From JACKOB01 sp024234575 (GTDB lineage Bacteria; Pseudomonadota; Gammaproteobacteria; Pseudomonadales; Oleiphilaceae), in the NCBI GenBank assembly GCA_051208035.1, contig JBPJFZ010000001.1, positions 587,274 to 651,273 on the forward strand: 64,000 nucleotides of DNA, given 5' to 3'. How positions within the stretch are numbered: position 1 is the first letter of the stretch; each line of letters begins with the position of its first letter. The position numbers and the translations under genes were made by a program. Under the pieces are notes generated by a model. It did not search any database. It was not told where the DNA came from and worked only from the letters and a program-made list of their open reading frames with translations. Positions 16,401 to 24,485 of this stretch are shown here, one piece after another.

Positions 16401-16744
16401 TGTCTTTACTGCAACTATCACATGGCACACTGGTAAGCGTCGCCGGACTGGTCGTTGGCAGACAGCGCCCTGGTACCGCAACAGGTGTCACATTTGTTAC
16501 CCTGGAAGATGAAACCGGCAATATCAATGTTGTCGTATGGTTAAAAACTGCACGCGCCCAAAGACAAGCCCTGTTAACTTCCAGAGCATTAATCGTTACA
16601 GGGATTATGGAGCGCTCACAAGACATCATCCATATAATTGCCGGTCGGTTGACTGACATCACCAATTTATTGACTCATTTAGCCCGTATACAACCTGACG
16701 GCCAAGGGGCTACAATCCCCAAAAACTCAAGAGACTTTCATTGA
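13469..16744 (+). CDS. dnaE2: DnaE2, error-prone DNA polymerase III alpha subunit
   Basis: 1091 residues. It starts with the family signature YAELHCLSNFSFLKGASHPEE, part of the PHP domain (residues about 10-270), followed by the C-family polymerase core with the acidic motif PDIDVDFEHERR (near 410) and QWDKDDLEALGLLKIDILALG (split around residue 550; its two Asp residues are part of the active centre). A helix-hairpin-helix and an OB-fold (VAGLVVGRQRPGTATGVTFV) follow near 990. DnaE2 performs SOS-induced translesion synthesis with ImuA/B. I place the start at ATG 13469, with an in-frame ATG at 13439 as alternative; starts further upstream would lie inside imuB. Length is usual for DnaE2. Confidence 0.92.
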   Translation: MKPQHPLVPYAELHCLSNFSFLKGASHPEELVKRAAELGYHSLAITDECTLAGIVRAHVATREHPVKLIVGCEIMLTEQPAKLILLAPSREAYAELCDLITLGRRRASKGSYTLYLQDVIRLLKSCLVLWSLPYTIDFFQHHHQPADTQQRLPKPQQYASIADLCCTLKTGFNGRLWIAVADNLTGDTTRLQNFARQLSANTGVPIVATGHALMHTARRKPLQDTLTAIKHGTALHRCGYLLQSNHENYLRPYQKLQRLFPEEWLQESLVIAEKCHFSLDSLRYEYPQELVPKGTTATSHLRQLVFAGVAIRYPDGLPDDIRQTIEKELALIAELAYEHYFLTVYDIVRFARSQNILCQGRGSAANSVVCYCLMITEVNPAKITLLFERFISKERNEPPDIDVDFEHERREEVIQYIYQTYGRSRAALAATVITYRGKSAIREVGKALDIDPSFLELLISNIDWRDKEQHWLEQIRHYMNTHALATAQPENVATPHTALLFVTLVNELTGFPRHLSQHVGGFVISAGKMSQLVPIENASMPGRTVIQWDKDDLEALGLLKIDILALGMLSAIRKTLDMVRQFQRGSGRVEDIPREDPGVYAMLQQGDSVGVFQVESRAQTNMLPRLKPQNYYDLVIQVAIVRPGPIQGDMVHPYLRRRQGKEKAEYPNEAIKAVLERTLGVPIFQEQVIKLAMVAAGFSAGEADQLRRAMASWKRHGKLALFQKKLISGMVERGHDAEFAERICRQISGFGEYGFPESHAASFALLVYISAWLKCYEPAAFCCGLLNSQPMGFYSPSQLIQDAQRHNVVILPLDINHSDWDHQLEKHVDSGGNTSLAIRLGLRIVRRIRRQAIDNLLQHRPKNGYRSLEQLSNDSDLYSTDLEILASAGALRSLAKNRYRARWDILAMEPLLPVFSQAEITQDSVTDISNDSAEVFLSPPSEADNLIEDLQSLGLSLERHPLAMLRTHPKIRRCQSALSLLQLSHGTLVSVAGLVVGRQRPGTATGVTFVTLEDETGNINVVVWLKTARAQRQALLTSRALIVTGIMERSQDIIHIIAGRLTDITNLLTHLARIQPDGQGATIPKNSRDFH

Positions 16745-16825
16745 TGCCCTTTAAAACGCATCAAGTATGGGATCAGGAATCAACCATTCCACCAATATCA
16801 CACGCACGCCACCGGAACACATTCT

Positions 16826-17290
16826 ATGAAACTTAATTCAGCTATCGCCTCTTCCATGTTGCTACTTACCCTGACTGCATGCAGTGGTGTCAAACCACAG
16901 GGATTGGGCCTCACTAATGGCAACCTGGCAGTTTGCCCAGACTCACCAAACTGCGTTAACAGTCTGGCTACCGATGACGTTCACGCCATCGCACCAATGG
17001 CTTTGGTTGGCACCCCGTCGTCAGCAGAAGTTATTGAAAAAATCAAACAAGCCCTTACTGAGCTTCCACGACTGACCATTATTGAACAAACCGATGTTTA
17101 TCTTTATGCAGAAGCACAAACTAAAATCATGCGTTTTGTTGATGATGTCGAGTTTGTCGTCAACACTGATCAAGGTCTCATCCATGTCCGCTCCGCGTCA
17201 CGCAAAGGCTATAAGGACTTCGACGTTAATCGTGAGCGCATAGAAACTGTACGTAACCTGTTACTAAAACAGGGCACCATCTCGCGTTAA
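16826..17290 (+). CDS. DUF1499 lipoprotein
   Basis: 154 residues. The first 19 form a lipoprotein signal with lipobox LTAC, so the mature protein is lipid-anchored. The DUF1499 signature CPDSPNCVNS follows directly, and the C-terminal half has the family's conserved MRFVDDVEFVV and VRSASRKGYKDFDVNRER segments. DUF1499 has no established biochemical role. It lies 81 bases after dnaE2 on the same strand and could be co-transcribed, but no SOS role is known. It converges on the hybrid kinase gene. Confidence 0.82.
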   Translation: MKLNSAIASSMLLLTLTACSGVKPQGLGLTNGNLAVCPDSPNCVNSLATDDVHAIAPMALVGTPSSAEVIEKIKQALTELPRLTIIEQTDVYLYAEAQTKIMRFVDDVEFVVNTDQGLIHVRSASRKGYKDFDVNRERIETVRNLLLKQGTISR

Positions 17291-17301
17291 CAAACACGTT
17301 C

Positions 17302-17333
17302 ATGGTCGAGGTGCTATCAGGTATCTCGACCAT
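17302..17333. terminator. Candidate hairpin between convergent genes
   Basis: ATGGTCGAG (17302-17310) pairs perfectly with CTCGACCAT (17325-17333). There is no clear T tract on either strand, so the call rests on position between two convergent genes. Confidence 0.35.
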
Positions 17334-17394
17334 AAAACCTATATATTCCGCCCCGCACTTTTTGATACAGCCTAAAAGTACAACGCTCAATCTT

Positions 17395-19341
17395 TTATAC
17401 CCAGGCCATTATTTTATCTAGCAATTCATCTATTTGTACGGGTTTGGCAAGAAAGTCATTCATACCAGAGGCGATGCATCGCTCTTTATCCTGGGGCAAC
17501 GAATTTGCGGTTAGTGCAATGATTGGCAGTGCACTATAACCCAGCTGGTGCCGGATGATATAAGTTGCCTCACAACCATCCATTACAGGCATCTGCACAT
17601 CCATCAGAATCACATCGAAATCTTCTTCCTGACAACGATCTACTGCCTCTTTTCCATTCACCGCAGTAACCACACTTAACCCAACTTCGTTGAGCATTTC
17701 TTCTACGATAAAACGATTAATCTCGATATCTTCAACTAATAGTAATTTCTTATTGGTCAACTTATCGCGAAAGCTAGAAAACTGAAGGTCCGTATCTAAC
17801 GTGTTTTGCTGTGCAGCCGCCAGGCTAAGAGGTACTTTAAAGAAAAATCTTGATCCTTTACCTTCCTGGCTTTGTACTTCAATTTTACTATTCATTAGCA
17901 CAGCGATTTTTGAAGCCAGTGCCAGCCCTAACCCCATCCCCTGAAAGATACGTGTCGAAGACATATCCCGCTGGGAAAATGGCTGAAACATCTGTTGCAG
18001 AAACTCGTGACTAATACCGATGCCTGTATCTTCAACGCTGAACAGCACCACCGCAGTATGATTGTGCGAATTCTCCTGTAGCAGCTCACACCCAAGCGAG
18101 ACTTTACCTGTCTGGGTGAATTTAAGTGCATTAGAAGCCAGGTTTAAGACGATTTGTTTTAGCCGGCCAAAATCACCTTGTACCCAAACTGGCAACAGTG
18201 GGTCCGATTTAACCTCTAACTCAACGCCCTTATCAATAAAGCGCTGCCTGAAAACCTGATGAACATCCGACAACACCGCTTTTAAAGAAAATACTTCTGA
18301 GCGTAGAGTGAGTTTATTTGCTTCAATTTGAGAAAAATCGGCGACCTCATCAAATAACGCATTTAACGTCATACCTGCGTTATTAATTGAAACAAGATAA
18401 TTTGTCAGCTGCTCAATACTTTTGCTTTTAACATTGAGTGAACTTAAACCAAGAATGGTATTAAGCGGAGTCCTGATTTCGTGGCTCATGGTAGCCAAAA
18501 ACAGGCTTTTTGCCTTATTGGCTTTATCCGCAGCGTCTTTTTGAAGATTAAGCTCCTCTGTGCGGGTTCTTACCTTTTTCTCTAACGAGACATTGATATC
18601 ATTCAGACTCTTCTGAACCTGCTCCCGGGTTCGACTGTTTTCATTAAGCTCGCCAATCAACAGGTTTAATTTTTCGTACATTTGCTTGAACTCACCCTGA
18701 TAGAGGCAGTCATAGGCCACTAATTCGTTGTTTTCTTCTTTAGGGTGAATGCGGTTAAGTGACTCGGTCAATTTCTCTACAGGCCTGGTCAACCGCTTGT
18801 AAAAAATAAAAAAAAGCAGTAACGCCAGCAAAAGGTTTTTCACAATACCTGAAATCAACACCACGCCAGAACGCTTTATGAAACTGACACTTTCTTCATA
18901 AGGGTCATAGGTAATCCTTAAATACCCCAACACACGGACCAAACTGTTTTCAGTGAGTGTCAGAGAAACAGTCTCGATTGTTCGCTCACCAAATAGAATC
19001 GTTGTAATCCATCGATAGCGCTGATCAACCATTGGCCTGGTTTTCTCTGCTAGCACGTTGCCATTTTCGACTTCAATACTGACATGCAACAAACCAACGT
19101 TGGTATAGAGCCCTTCAACGATGCTTTTTGCCAACTCTTCATCCAGATTCCATACTGCCTCGGCGGCAGGATTAACACTCGTTTCTTTCAAGGCCATAAA
19201 AGTGCTTCGCAGGCGCTGATTTTGATTTTGATAATCGATAAATATCTGCACACTACTGACAACAACGCCCAATAGAAACGCCGTGACCACAACCAACTTG
19301 GCATGCTTATAGGCTATTCTTTCTCTAAATTTCAACGCCAT
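17395..19341 (-). CDS. Membrane hybrid histidine kinase with C-terminal receiver
   Basis: 648 residues. TM1 (LVVVTAFLLGVVVSSVQIFI) and TM2 (VVLISGIVKNLLLALLLFF, near residue 180) flank a periplasmic sensor of about 130 residues that contains NPAAEAVWNLDEELAKS, a segment seen in many sensor kinases and cyclases. A short HAMP-like linker and a coiled coil follow. HisKA is near 285 (MSHEIRTPLNTILG), HATPase_c has NLASNALKFT, DTGIGI and GMGLGLALAS, and the receiver is at about 530-645 with the acceptor Asp in ILMDVQMPVMDG. No Hpt domain is present, so an external phosphotransfer protein is expected. The ATG at 19341 is preferred over a TTG 22 codons upstream; neither has a good ribosome site. Confidence 0.88.
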   Translation of the reverse strand: MALKFRERIAYKHAKLVVVTAFLLGVVVSSVQIFIDYQNQNQRLRSTFMALKETSVNPAAEAVWNLDEELAKSIVEGLYTNVGLLHVSIEVENGNVLAEKTRPMVDQRYRWITTILFGERTIETVSLTLTENSLVRVLGYLRITYDPYEESVSFIKRSGVVLISGIVKNLLLALLLFFIFYKRLTRPVEKLTESLNRIHPKEENNELVAYDCLYQGEFKQMYEKLNLLIGELNENSRTREQVQKSLNDINVSLEKKVRTRTEELNLQKDAADKANKAKSLFLATMSHEIRTPLNTILGLSSLNVKSKSIEQLTNYLVSINNAGMTLNALFDEVADFSQIEANKLTLRSEVFSLKAVLSDVHQVFRQRFIDKGVELEVKSDPLLPVWVQGDFGRLKQIVLNLASNALKFTQTGKVSLGCELLQENSHNHTAVVLFSVEDTGIGISHEFLQQMFQPFSQRDMSSTRIFQGMGLGLALASKIAVLMNSKIEVQSQEGKGSRFFFKVPLSLAAAQQNTLDTDLQFSSFRDKLTNKKLLLVEDIEINRFIVEEMLNEVGLSVVTAVNGKEAVDRCQEEDFDVILMDVQMPVMDGCEATYIIRHQLGYSALPIIALTANSLPQDKERCIASGMNDFLAKPVQIDELLDKIMAWV

Positions 19342-19540
19342 AAAATTACTGGTATCAACAGTTTTCAATAACGACTGCTTGTACAGACCAAGCCTGGAAA
19401 AAAGCAATAAAACTTGACTACAAGTGTAGCCGCTACTTATGTTTTAGCTTGTAATTTGGTAAAAAGTTATCAGCAAACGAAGACAGATGCCGGCGCATCA
19501 ATACCATCACAGGGTTACCGTATTTCAGGAAGGAGGAGCC

Positions 19541-19828
19541 ATGCCAGATCAGCATAGAATGATCAAAGCCATTATCAGGGGTAAGGTGCAGGGAGTGTGG
19601 TTTCGCCGCTCAACCCAGGAAAAAGCAATTTCACTGAATCTTAGCGGCTGGGTAAGGAACCTTACTAACGGTGACGTCGAAGTTGTCGCCTGGGGCGATA
19701 ACGCATCGATAGATGCACTTGAGCAATGGTTAGGGTGTGGTCCAGAGCAAGCAAGAGTAGACTCTGTGGCCATAGACAACCCTTCCCAATCTATACCCAA
19801 AACCGCAACGCCTTTCGAGATTAGATAG
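19541..19828 (+). CDS. Acylphosphatase
   Basis: 95 residues, the usual length. The active-site arginine lies in GKVQGVWFRRSTQEKA and the catalytic asparagine in GWVRNLTNGDVEV, both intact. It hydrolyses acyl phosphates in the cytosol. AGGAGG six bases before the ATG at 19541 fixes the start; the frame is open for 18 codons upstream. It is divergent from the hybrid kinase and convergent with the VWA gene. Confidence 0.93.
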   Translation: MPDQHRMIKAIIRGKVQGVWFRRSTQEKAISLNLSGWVRNLTNGDVEVVAWGDNASIDALEQWLGCGPEQARVDSVAIDNPSQSIPKTATPFEIR

Positions 19829-19883
19829 CTAGCTGGCTGCAAAAAAGACCTTGTATCGTGCTATCAACAACGTCTCCTTAAGA

Positions 19884-22211
19884 TCAAAAATACCAATTAA
19901 GCACTAACTGCATGTAATCTTCTTTATCCAGCAGACCCATTTTATTATTAGGGTCCGGGGAAGCCAGCGTCTGCAGGATTTGCTGAGGGTCGCCCTTAAT
20001 TTCATCCGCCATATAAAACCCCATATTAAAGTCCAGAGTCACATTGGGGGCTAATCGCCGCTGTGCCTCTAGCTGAACGAGTGTTTCATCTGTTTCCGGG
20101 TCCCATACTACTCCAAGAAGTGCGCTGGATGATTGTGTGTCATTCGCAGTCCATCGCCAGCCCACAAAAATATCGCGATCAAAGATAGTTGGTGCATCAT
20201 CCCCTCTTTCATCCCATAGATATTCCATCAACCAGCCTAAATCAGAATCTCCTCCAAAAATACCAACCTGGGTGTACTCAAACCCCGTTGTTACGGCGGC
20301 ATAACGGTCACCCTGCCCGCCACGGGATATGCCCTCAAACTTTAACAGCCATGCATCATAAATGTACTGAAGTTCGAGACCGGTCTGATCAATAATATTG
20401 TACAGCGGCAAAGATTTCGGGTTGGAAAAATCACCGTTAAATATCAGCAATGGCTGCCGCGTCGTTCCCCAAAACCACGAAAGCGCATACTCGAGATCGC
20501 CAGCGTAACCGTAAAATCTTGTGGAAAAGTCGGTATGCCACTCTTCCTGGCTGGACTCGTACACAGGATTATCAGTATCAATAGGCAATGGGTAACCAAA
20601 GCGCCCATCTTCACCAGGGAAAGTCCGCTCTCGAAAGTACGGTAAAACAAAAAAGTCCCACGTCCCCCAATCCATCTCAAAGCCAAGCTTAAGCATTGGC
20701 TGGCCTAACTTTTCTTCGCCGTCGGGCTGCTCCACCAAATCGGTTTGGTTGATAATATCTACCAGGTGCTGAGACTCCGTTACCCCCCAAAACACCTTGC
20801 CAATCCCAACCTTGCTTTCCCAGCCACTGCCAACATGCGTCCACAGCATCTCGCGAATATCTGCATGAGTACGCTGGTCATCATTCTGATCAATGCGACC
20901 AAATAAGGTGATTTCAAACAAATCATCACCTGATTCCGTCAGGTAATCAATTTCAGGCTGCGCCCATATAGACAGATTCTCTTTAGCTTGCCCAGCCGAA
21001 CCCTCTTGAAAGAAGTACCGCCCTTCAAGGCCGACTTCACCTTTAATAAGGCTTAGAAAAGAAACTTCGCTCTCATCAATAGCAATGGGTGCTTCTGTTT
21101 CGGTAACAACCACTTCTTCAACTTTAGCAGGTGCGACAACCGGACGGTTTTTTGCTTTCTCTCGCTGGGCAATAAGCTCGGCACTGGTTGGTACCACACC
21201 AGCTAAAAAATCCGAAGGCTTCCCAACAATAATAGCGCCTGGAGCCGGAACCCCTCGCACAGCCCAATAAGATACCGGCAAATCCAATCGGCGTAACTCA
21301 TCTTTCGTCAACGTTATCAGGGTGCTTGGGCCAGAGGAATCGAATCGAATAGTCTCGGGGGCATCGGCTGATGACACCAACCAGCCATCGGGGTGGTCTA
21401 GCCTTACTTTACTGCGATCGGCACCCGGTATGACAATCGCAACATTACCTTCCGCCCCGGTTATTGCAACACTTGCATTGCTGGCAACTTCGACCGACGT
21501 ATTTAGTTTGCTGCCAACAAACTGCAACGCTGCCAGGGCTGGATAAGGATTACCTTTAAGCGATAAATACTGGCCTCCGGTGCGCCCCGCCAATTGTCGG
21601 TAGAACAATTCACCATCATTGCCTATTTCAATAATATTAACCCGTATACGACTATCAGCCAGCATCGGTGCCATCGACTTAACGATGTAGTCTTCAATCA
21701 ACGCATCTTTAATACTGCTACGGCTAAATACCGGCCCTTCGGTGAGAATGAAAACATCACTAACACCACTGGTTGATGCCTTGTTAGAAAAGGCCACCGC
21801 CTCTAAAGCAGCGCGCAGATTTCGTACTCTGGCATCTGCCCCAAGGTAGCTATTGTCTGCTAATACCGCTTGTCTTTTAGCCTCGTTAATTCGGCCAAAA
21901 CTGACGGTGGAGTCTGCCCCTTCCCCAAACGTCCACACACCAAAAAAGTCGCCATTTTCCAGCATAAAATTGGCTGTGACGTCTGGCAGAATTTTCCGTA
22001 ATGCCAACGCATCTGTCGCTTGCAAAGATGCAGAGGTATCTATTAAAAAGCGTACATCCCTTGACTGAGTGTCTGCAGAGCCTTGCGCTACGCTTATGCC
22101 CGAAAACAAGCCGATACAGAGCGAAAAAAACACAGCGACGAACCAGCGTTGACTCGTCATGCGGCTAAACACTGCACCGAATATTGTACTTATCTCGTAG
22201 ATATTTCTCAT
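19884..22211 (-). CDS. Secreted von Willebrand A protein with a C-terminal outer-membrane-barrel-like half
   Basis: About 775 residues. An N-terminal hydrophobic segment (WFVAVFFSLCIGLFSGISVAQG) is a signal peptide with an unusually long leader. A VWA domain follows at about residues 50-240, with the metal-site motif DTSAS (DxSxS); the usual TDG-type element reads LTEG. After a linker rich in Ala, Val and Glu (near 350-390), the last 380 residues are rich in Trp, Tyr and alternating hydrophobic residues and end LVLNWYF with a terminal aromatic residue, as in outer-membrane barrels. I infer a barrel displaying a VWA head in the periplasm. The ATG at 22211 has GGGA five bases upstream and is preferred; alternatives exist at 22238 and 22160. 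Confidence 0.68.
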   Translation of the reverse strand: MRNIYEISTIFGAVFSRMTSQRWFVAVFFSLCIGLFSGISVAQGSADTQSRDVRFLIDTSASLQATDALALRKILPDVTANFMLENGDFFGVWTFGEGADSTVSFGRINEAKRQAVLADNSYLGADARVRNLRAALEAVAFSNKASTSGVSDVFILTEGPVFSRSSIKDALIEDYIVKSMAPMLADSRIRVNIIEIGNDGELFYRQLAGRTGGQYLSLKGNPYPALAALQFVGSKLNTSVEVASNASVAITGAEGNVAIVIPGADRSKVRLDHPDGWLVSSADAPETIRFDSSGPSTLITLTKDELRRLDLPVSYWAVRGVPAPGAIIVGKPSDFLAGVVPTSAELIAQREKAKNRPVVAPAKVEEVVVTETEAPIAIDESEVSFLSLIKGEVGLEGRYFFQEGSAGQAKENLSIWAQPEIDYLTESGDDLFEITLFGRIDQNDDQRTHADIREMLWTHVGSGWESKVGIGKVFWGVTESQHLVDIINQTDLVEQPDGEEKLGQPMLKLGFEMDWGTWDFFVLPYFRERTFPGEDGRFGYPLPIDTDNPVYESSQEEWHTDFSTRFYGYAGDLEYALSWFWGTTRQPLLIFNGDFSNPKSLPLYNIIDQTGLELQYIYDAWLLKFEGISRGGQGDRYAAVTTGFEYTQVGIFGGDSDLGWLMEYLWDERGDDAPTIFDRDIFVGWRWTANDTQSSSALLGVVWDPETDETLVQLEAQRRLAPNVTLDFNMGFYMADEIKGDPQQILQTLASPDPNNKMGLLDKEDYMQLVLNWYF

Positions 22212-22399
22212 AACATTCCCGACTTTAGTCAGATGCATAAATTTTATGAAACAGGGTCTGGCAAGGCTTTCGCGTAATCTCTGACTTCAAAGCTGAGAAT
22301 GCCGATGCACCCTATATTTTCAATGATTCTAATAAAAATAATAGCTTAGGTTCATTTTTTTAGCCGAATTATCTCATATTCTATTTACAGGCAAGACGC

Positions 22400-22419
22400 C
22401 ACTGTATATATTTACTGTA
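22400..22419. promoter_or_regulatory. LexA box 1 of lexA
   Basis: CACTGTATATATTTACTGTA matches the consensus at 17 of 20 positions; the second half-site has CTG in place of CAG. Confidence 0.65.
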
Positions 22420-22437
22420 CTGTACATCCATTCAGCA
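22418..22437. promoter_or_regulatory. LexA box 2 of lexA
   Basis: TACTGTACATCCATTCAGCA keeps the CTG-N10-CAG core and overlaps box 1 by two bases. Two adjacent boxes are typical of autoregulated lexA genes. Confidence 0.75.
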
Positions 22438-22561
22438 ATACAAAGATTAGGGACTTGAGCCTCATCCGCTTGAGCAATTTCTATATTACACGCATGGTCA
22501 AAAACAGACCTGCCTGATAAAAACTTCGACTTAAAATATACCAGAGATAAAGGGGCCGTCC

Positions 22562-23158
22562 ATGGTAAAGCTGACAAAAAGACAAGCTGAGATACTTGCG
22601 CTCATCAAACGTAGCCTGGATGACACCGGTTACCCCCCTACACGTGCAGAAATTGCCAAAGAGCTAGGTTTTAAGTCTGCCAACGCAGCTGAAGAACACT
22701 TAAAAGCCCTAGCAAGAAAAGGCGCCATAGAAATGGTACCGGGTGCCAGCCGAGGAATCCGCATTCCTGCGGAAGACAACCCAGGCATTCCAATTGTTGG
22801 TCAGGTTGCCGCAGGATCGCCCATTCTGGCAACTGAGCACATCGAAGACTATTGTGAGCTGAAGCCAGAGTTCTTTTCTCCTGCAGCGGACTATTTCTTA
22901 CGGGTAAAAGGTATGAGCATGAAAGATGTCGGTATACTTGATGGCGACCTTTTGGCCGTGCACCGCACAGAAGTCGTTAGAAATGGGCAGATAGTTGTCG
23001 CAAGAATTGATGAAGAGGTTACCGTTAAGAGGTTTCAAAAAAGTGGAACGGTTGTGACATTATTTGCCGAGAATGAAGAATTCGCTCCCATCATCGTCAA
23101 TTTGAAAGAACAGCCATTTTCAATAGAAGGCTTAGGCGTTGGCGTCATCAGACGCTGA
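22562..23158 (+). CDS. lexA: LexA, SOS repressor
   Basis: 198 residues. An N-terminal winged helix (residues 1-70: LTKRQAEILALIKRSL, GYPPTRAEIAKELGFKS) binds the SOS boxes. The autoproteolysis site Ala-Gly lies in VGQVAAGSP (near 83). The catalytic serine is in VKGMSMKDVG (near 119) and the lysine in EVTVKRF (near 156), so self-cleavage is intact. It represses itself through the two upstream boxes and imuA-imuB-dnaE2 through the box at 11274. The start ATG has AAGGGG upstream. A bidirectional terminator follows. Confidence 0.97.
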   Translation: MVKLTKRQAEILALIKRSLDDTGYPPTRAEIAKELGFKSANAAEEHLKALARKGAIEMVPGASRGIRIPAEDNPGIPIVGQVAAGSPILATEHIEDYCELKPEFFSPAADYFLRVKGMSMKDVGILDGDLLAVHRTEVVRNGQIVVARIDEEVTVKRFQKSGTVVTLFAENEEFAPIIVNLKEQPFSIEGLGVGVIRR

Positions 23159-23200
23159 ACGCCTATACCAAACAAACCTTAAGATACATCAAATATTAGA

Positions 23201-23254
23201 AAAACGTGACTGACCGCTGAGCATCGATTTTGCCAGCGGTCAAACCCACGTTTT
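23201..23254. terminator. Bidirectional terminator between lexA and the 80-residue gene
   Basis: Two nested perfect stems: AAAACGTG (23201-23208) with CACGTTTT (23247-23254), and TGACCGCTG (23211-23219) with CAGCGGTCA (23234-23242). Both strands end in T-rich sequence, so it can serve both convergent genes. Confidence 0.72.
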
Positions 23255-23259
23255 GCGTC

Positions 23260-23502
23260 TTAGTGAATTGTCTTGATAATTTCTTCGCTTTCAGGTGGTG
23301 CCCCATCCTTAGACAGCACGCCAACAGCCTGAATACCGGCATTAATCATTGCCCTGGCCACAGTAACATTGTTTTCCTGTAAAAAGTCTTTTGCTTCTTT
23401 CGAAAAGGAAATAGTAAGGAGAGTTTCACCATCTTCGTCAATACGTTGAAGAGTAAAATCACCGTTTGGTAACTCAATGATTTCTAGAAAAGAGGCGGAC
23501 AT
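23260..23502 (-). CDS. Small conserved protein (80 aa) of unknown function
   Basis: 80 residues, acidic, starting MSASFLEIIELPNGDFTLQR. A beta-hairpin-like start is followed by a helix (SKEAKDFLQENNVTVARAM). GGAG seven bases before the ATG at 23502 supports this start rather than one four codons earlier. A short gene of this kind followed by a longer hypothetical gene lies beside lexA in Pseudomonas-type genomes as I recall it (PA3009/PA3010 region), and the arrangement here looks the same. Function unknown. It is transcribed toward lexA, after the 226-residue gene. Confidence 0.68.
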   Translation of the reverse strand: MSASFLEIIELPNGDFTLQRIDEDGETLLTISFSKEAKDFLQENNVTVARAMINAGIQAVGVLSKDGAPPESEEIIKTIH

Positions 23503-23551
23503 AGTAGTCTCCATTAATGATCAGGCGCAGTACAAGGTAACTGGGTATCAG

Positions 23552-24232
23552 TTACCACTCCACAGCGCTGGCACGAATATCTTTCGAATAAGATTTTAAG
23601 CCTGCAACGACTGAAGCCAGCAAGTCAGGCGTCAACTCTGCAGCATTCCAGCGACGTTCTGCAGGAGTAATAAAAGTCTCACCTGCAGGCGTGCTTGTCG
23701 CAATTATTGCATTTACATAATGCTTTTTTTCTTGCCCGACGTAATTGATATCAGTTATGTCAGTATCTTGCGGATTTGAATAAACGACTCTCGCAACCGG
23801 AGAATCATAAGTATGCTTTAAGCTAAGCAAAATAAACAGCCAGCTATCTGTCTGGGCAGCCAACTCTTTTAATCGCACCACATCAGCACAATCACCACCA
23901 AGAAGCTGCTCTAACGATACCAGCGATTTTGCAGCCACACGCTTTTGGTTCGCCTCAGCTACTTCACAAAGCAAACCTTCGAACGCACTGTATATAAAAT
24001 TAACGGCAGCCCAAAAGCACGCAATATTTCGTGCGCGAGCCTGAAAGTTGTCGCCAGCATCACCGCTTGCTAAACGTTCAGCACTTACCGCCGGGCAAAC
24101 AACAGCCATGAGCTCTAACTGCATTGTTGCAAGATAGAGCTTTTCATTGCCATACCGTTGCCAGGACGCACTTTCTTTATCTGATGACATATCTTGATCA
24201 CAATTTAGCATTGATAGGACAGCAGTGATCAT
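23552..24232 (-). CDS. Conserved hypothetical protein, DUF6586-like
   Basis: 226 residues, soluble, mostly helical. The segment WQRYGNEKLYLATMQLELM near the start and NIACFWAAVNFIYSAFEGLLCEVAEAN in the middle (abbreviated: an ordered Phe/Trp-rich helix pair) resemble the Pseudomonas lexA-neighbour protein annotated as DUF6586. No catalytic motif is visible. The stop is 49 bases from the ATG of the 80-residue gene on the same strand, so the two probably form an operon. An alternative start is the ATG at 24190; neither start has a clear ribosome site. Confidence 0.6.
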   Translation of the reverse strand: MITAVLSMLNCDQDMSSDKESASWQRYGNEKLYLATMQLELMAVVCPAVSAERLASGDAGDNFQARARNIACFWAAVNFIYSAFEGLLCEVAEANQKRVAAKSLVSLEQLLGGDCADVVRLKELAAQTDSWLFILLSLKHTYDSPVARVVYSNPQDTDITDINYVGQEKKHYVNAIIATSTPAGETFITPAERRWNAAELTPDLLASVVAGLKSYSKDIRASAVEW

Positions 24233-24485
24233 TCTACCAGAGTCCTTTAAAACAAACGACCACTGCCAAAGCGTTCACTCGCTGTACACGGCGATTATTT
24301 GTAAGTGAACACAACTCCCTGCACATTAAGCACTTCAACTGCACCCCGTAGCTAACTGAAAATTCAACGAAAGAAAGCAAAATTAAAAAAAGCGACTATT
24401 ATTATTCTAATCTTCGCGTAATCGCGCGCGAGCAATATTATCCACTTAGATAATGGTTACTGACAGCTTTCTCAGGAGCAAAAAA

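Larger units (their letters stand above)
22212..22561. other. 350-base divergent regulatory region between the VWA gene and lexA
   Basis: It holds two overlapping LexA boxes (22400-22437). Another 124 bases separate them from the lexA ATG. Nothing resembling a protein gene is seen; a seven-codon frame (ATG 22494) overlaps the leader and is probably chance. Confidence 0.6.
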
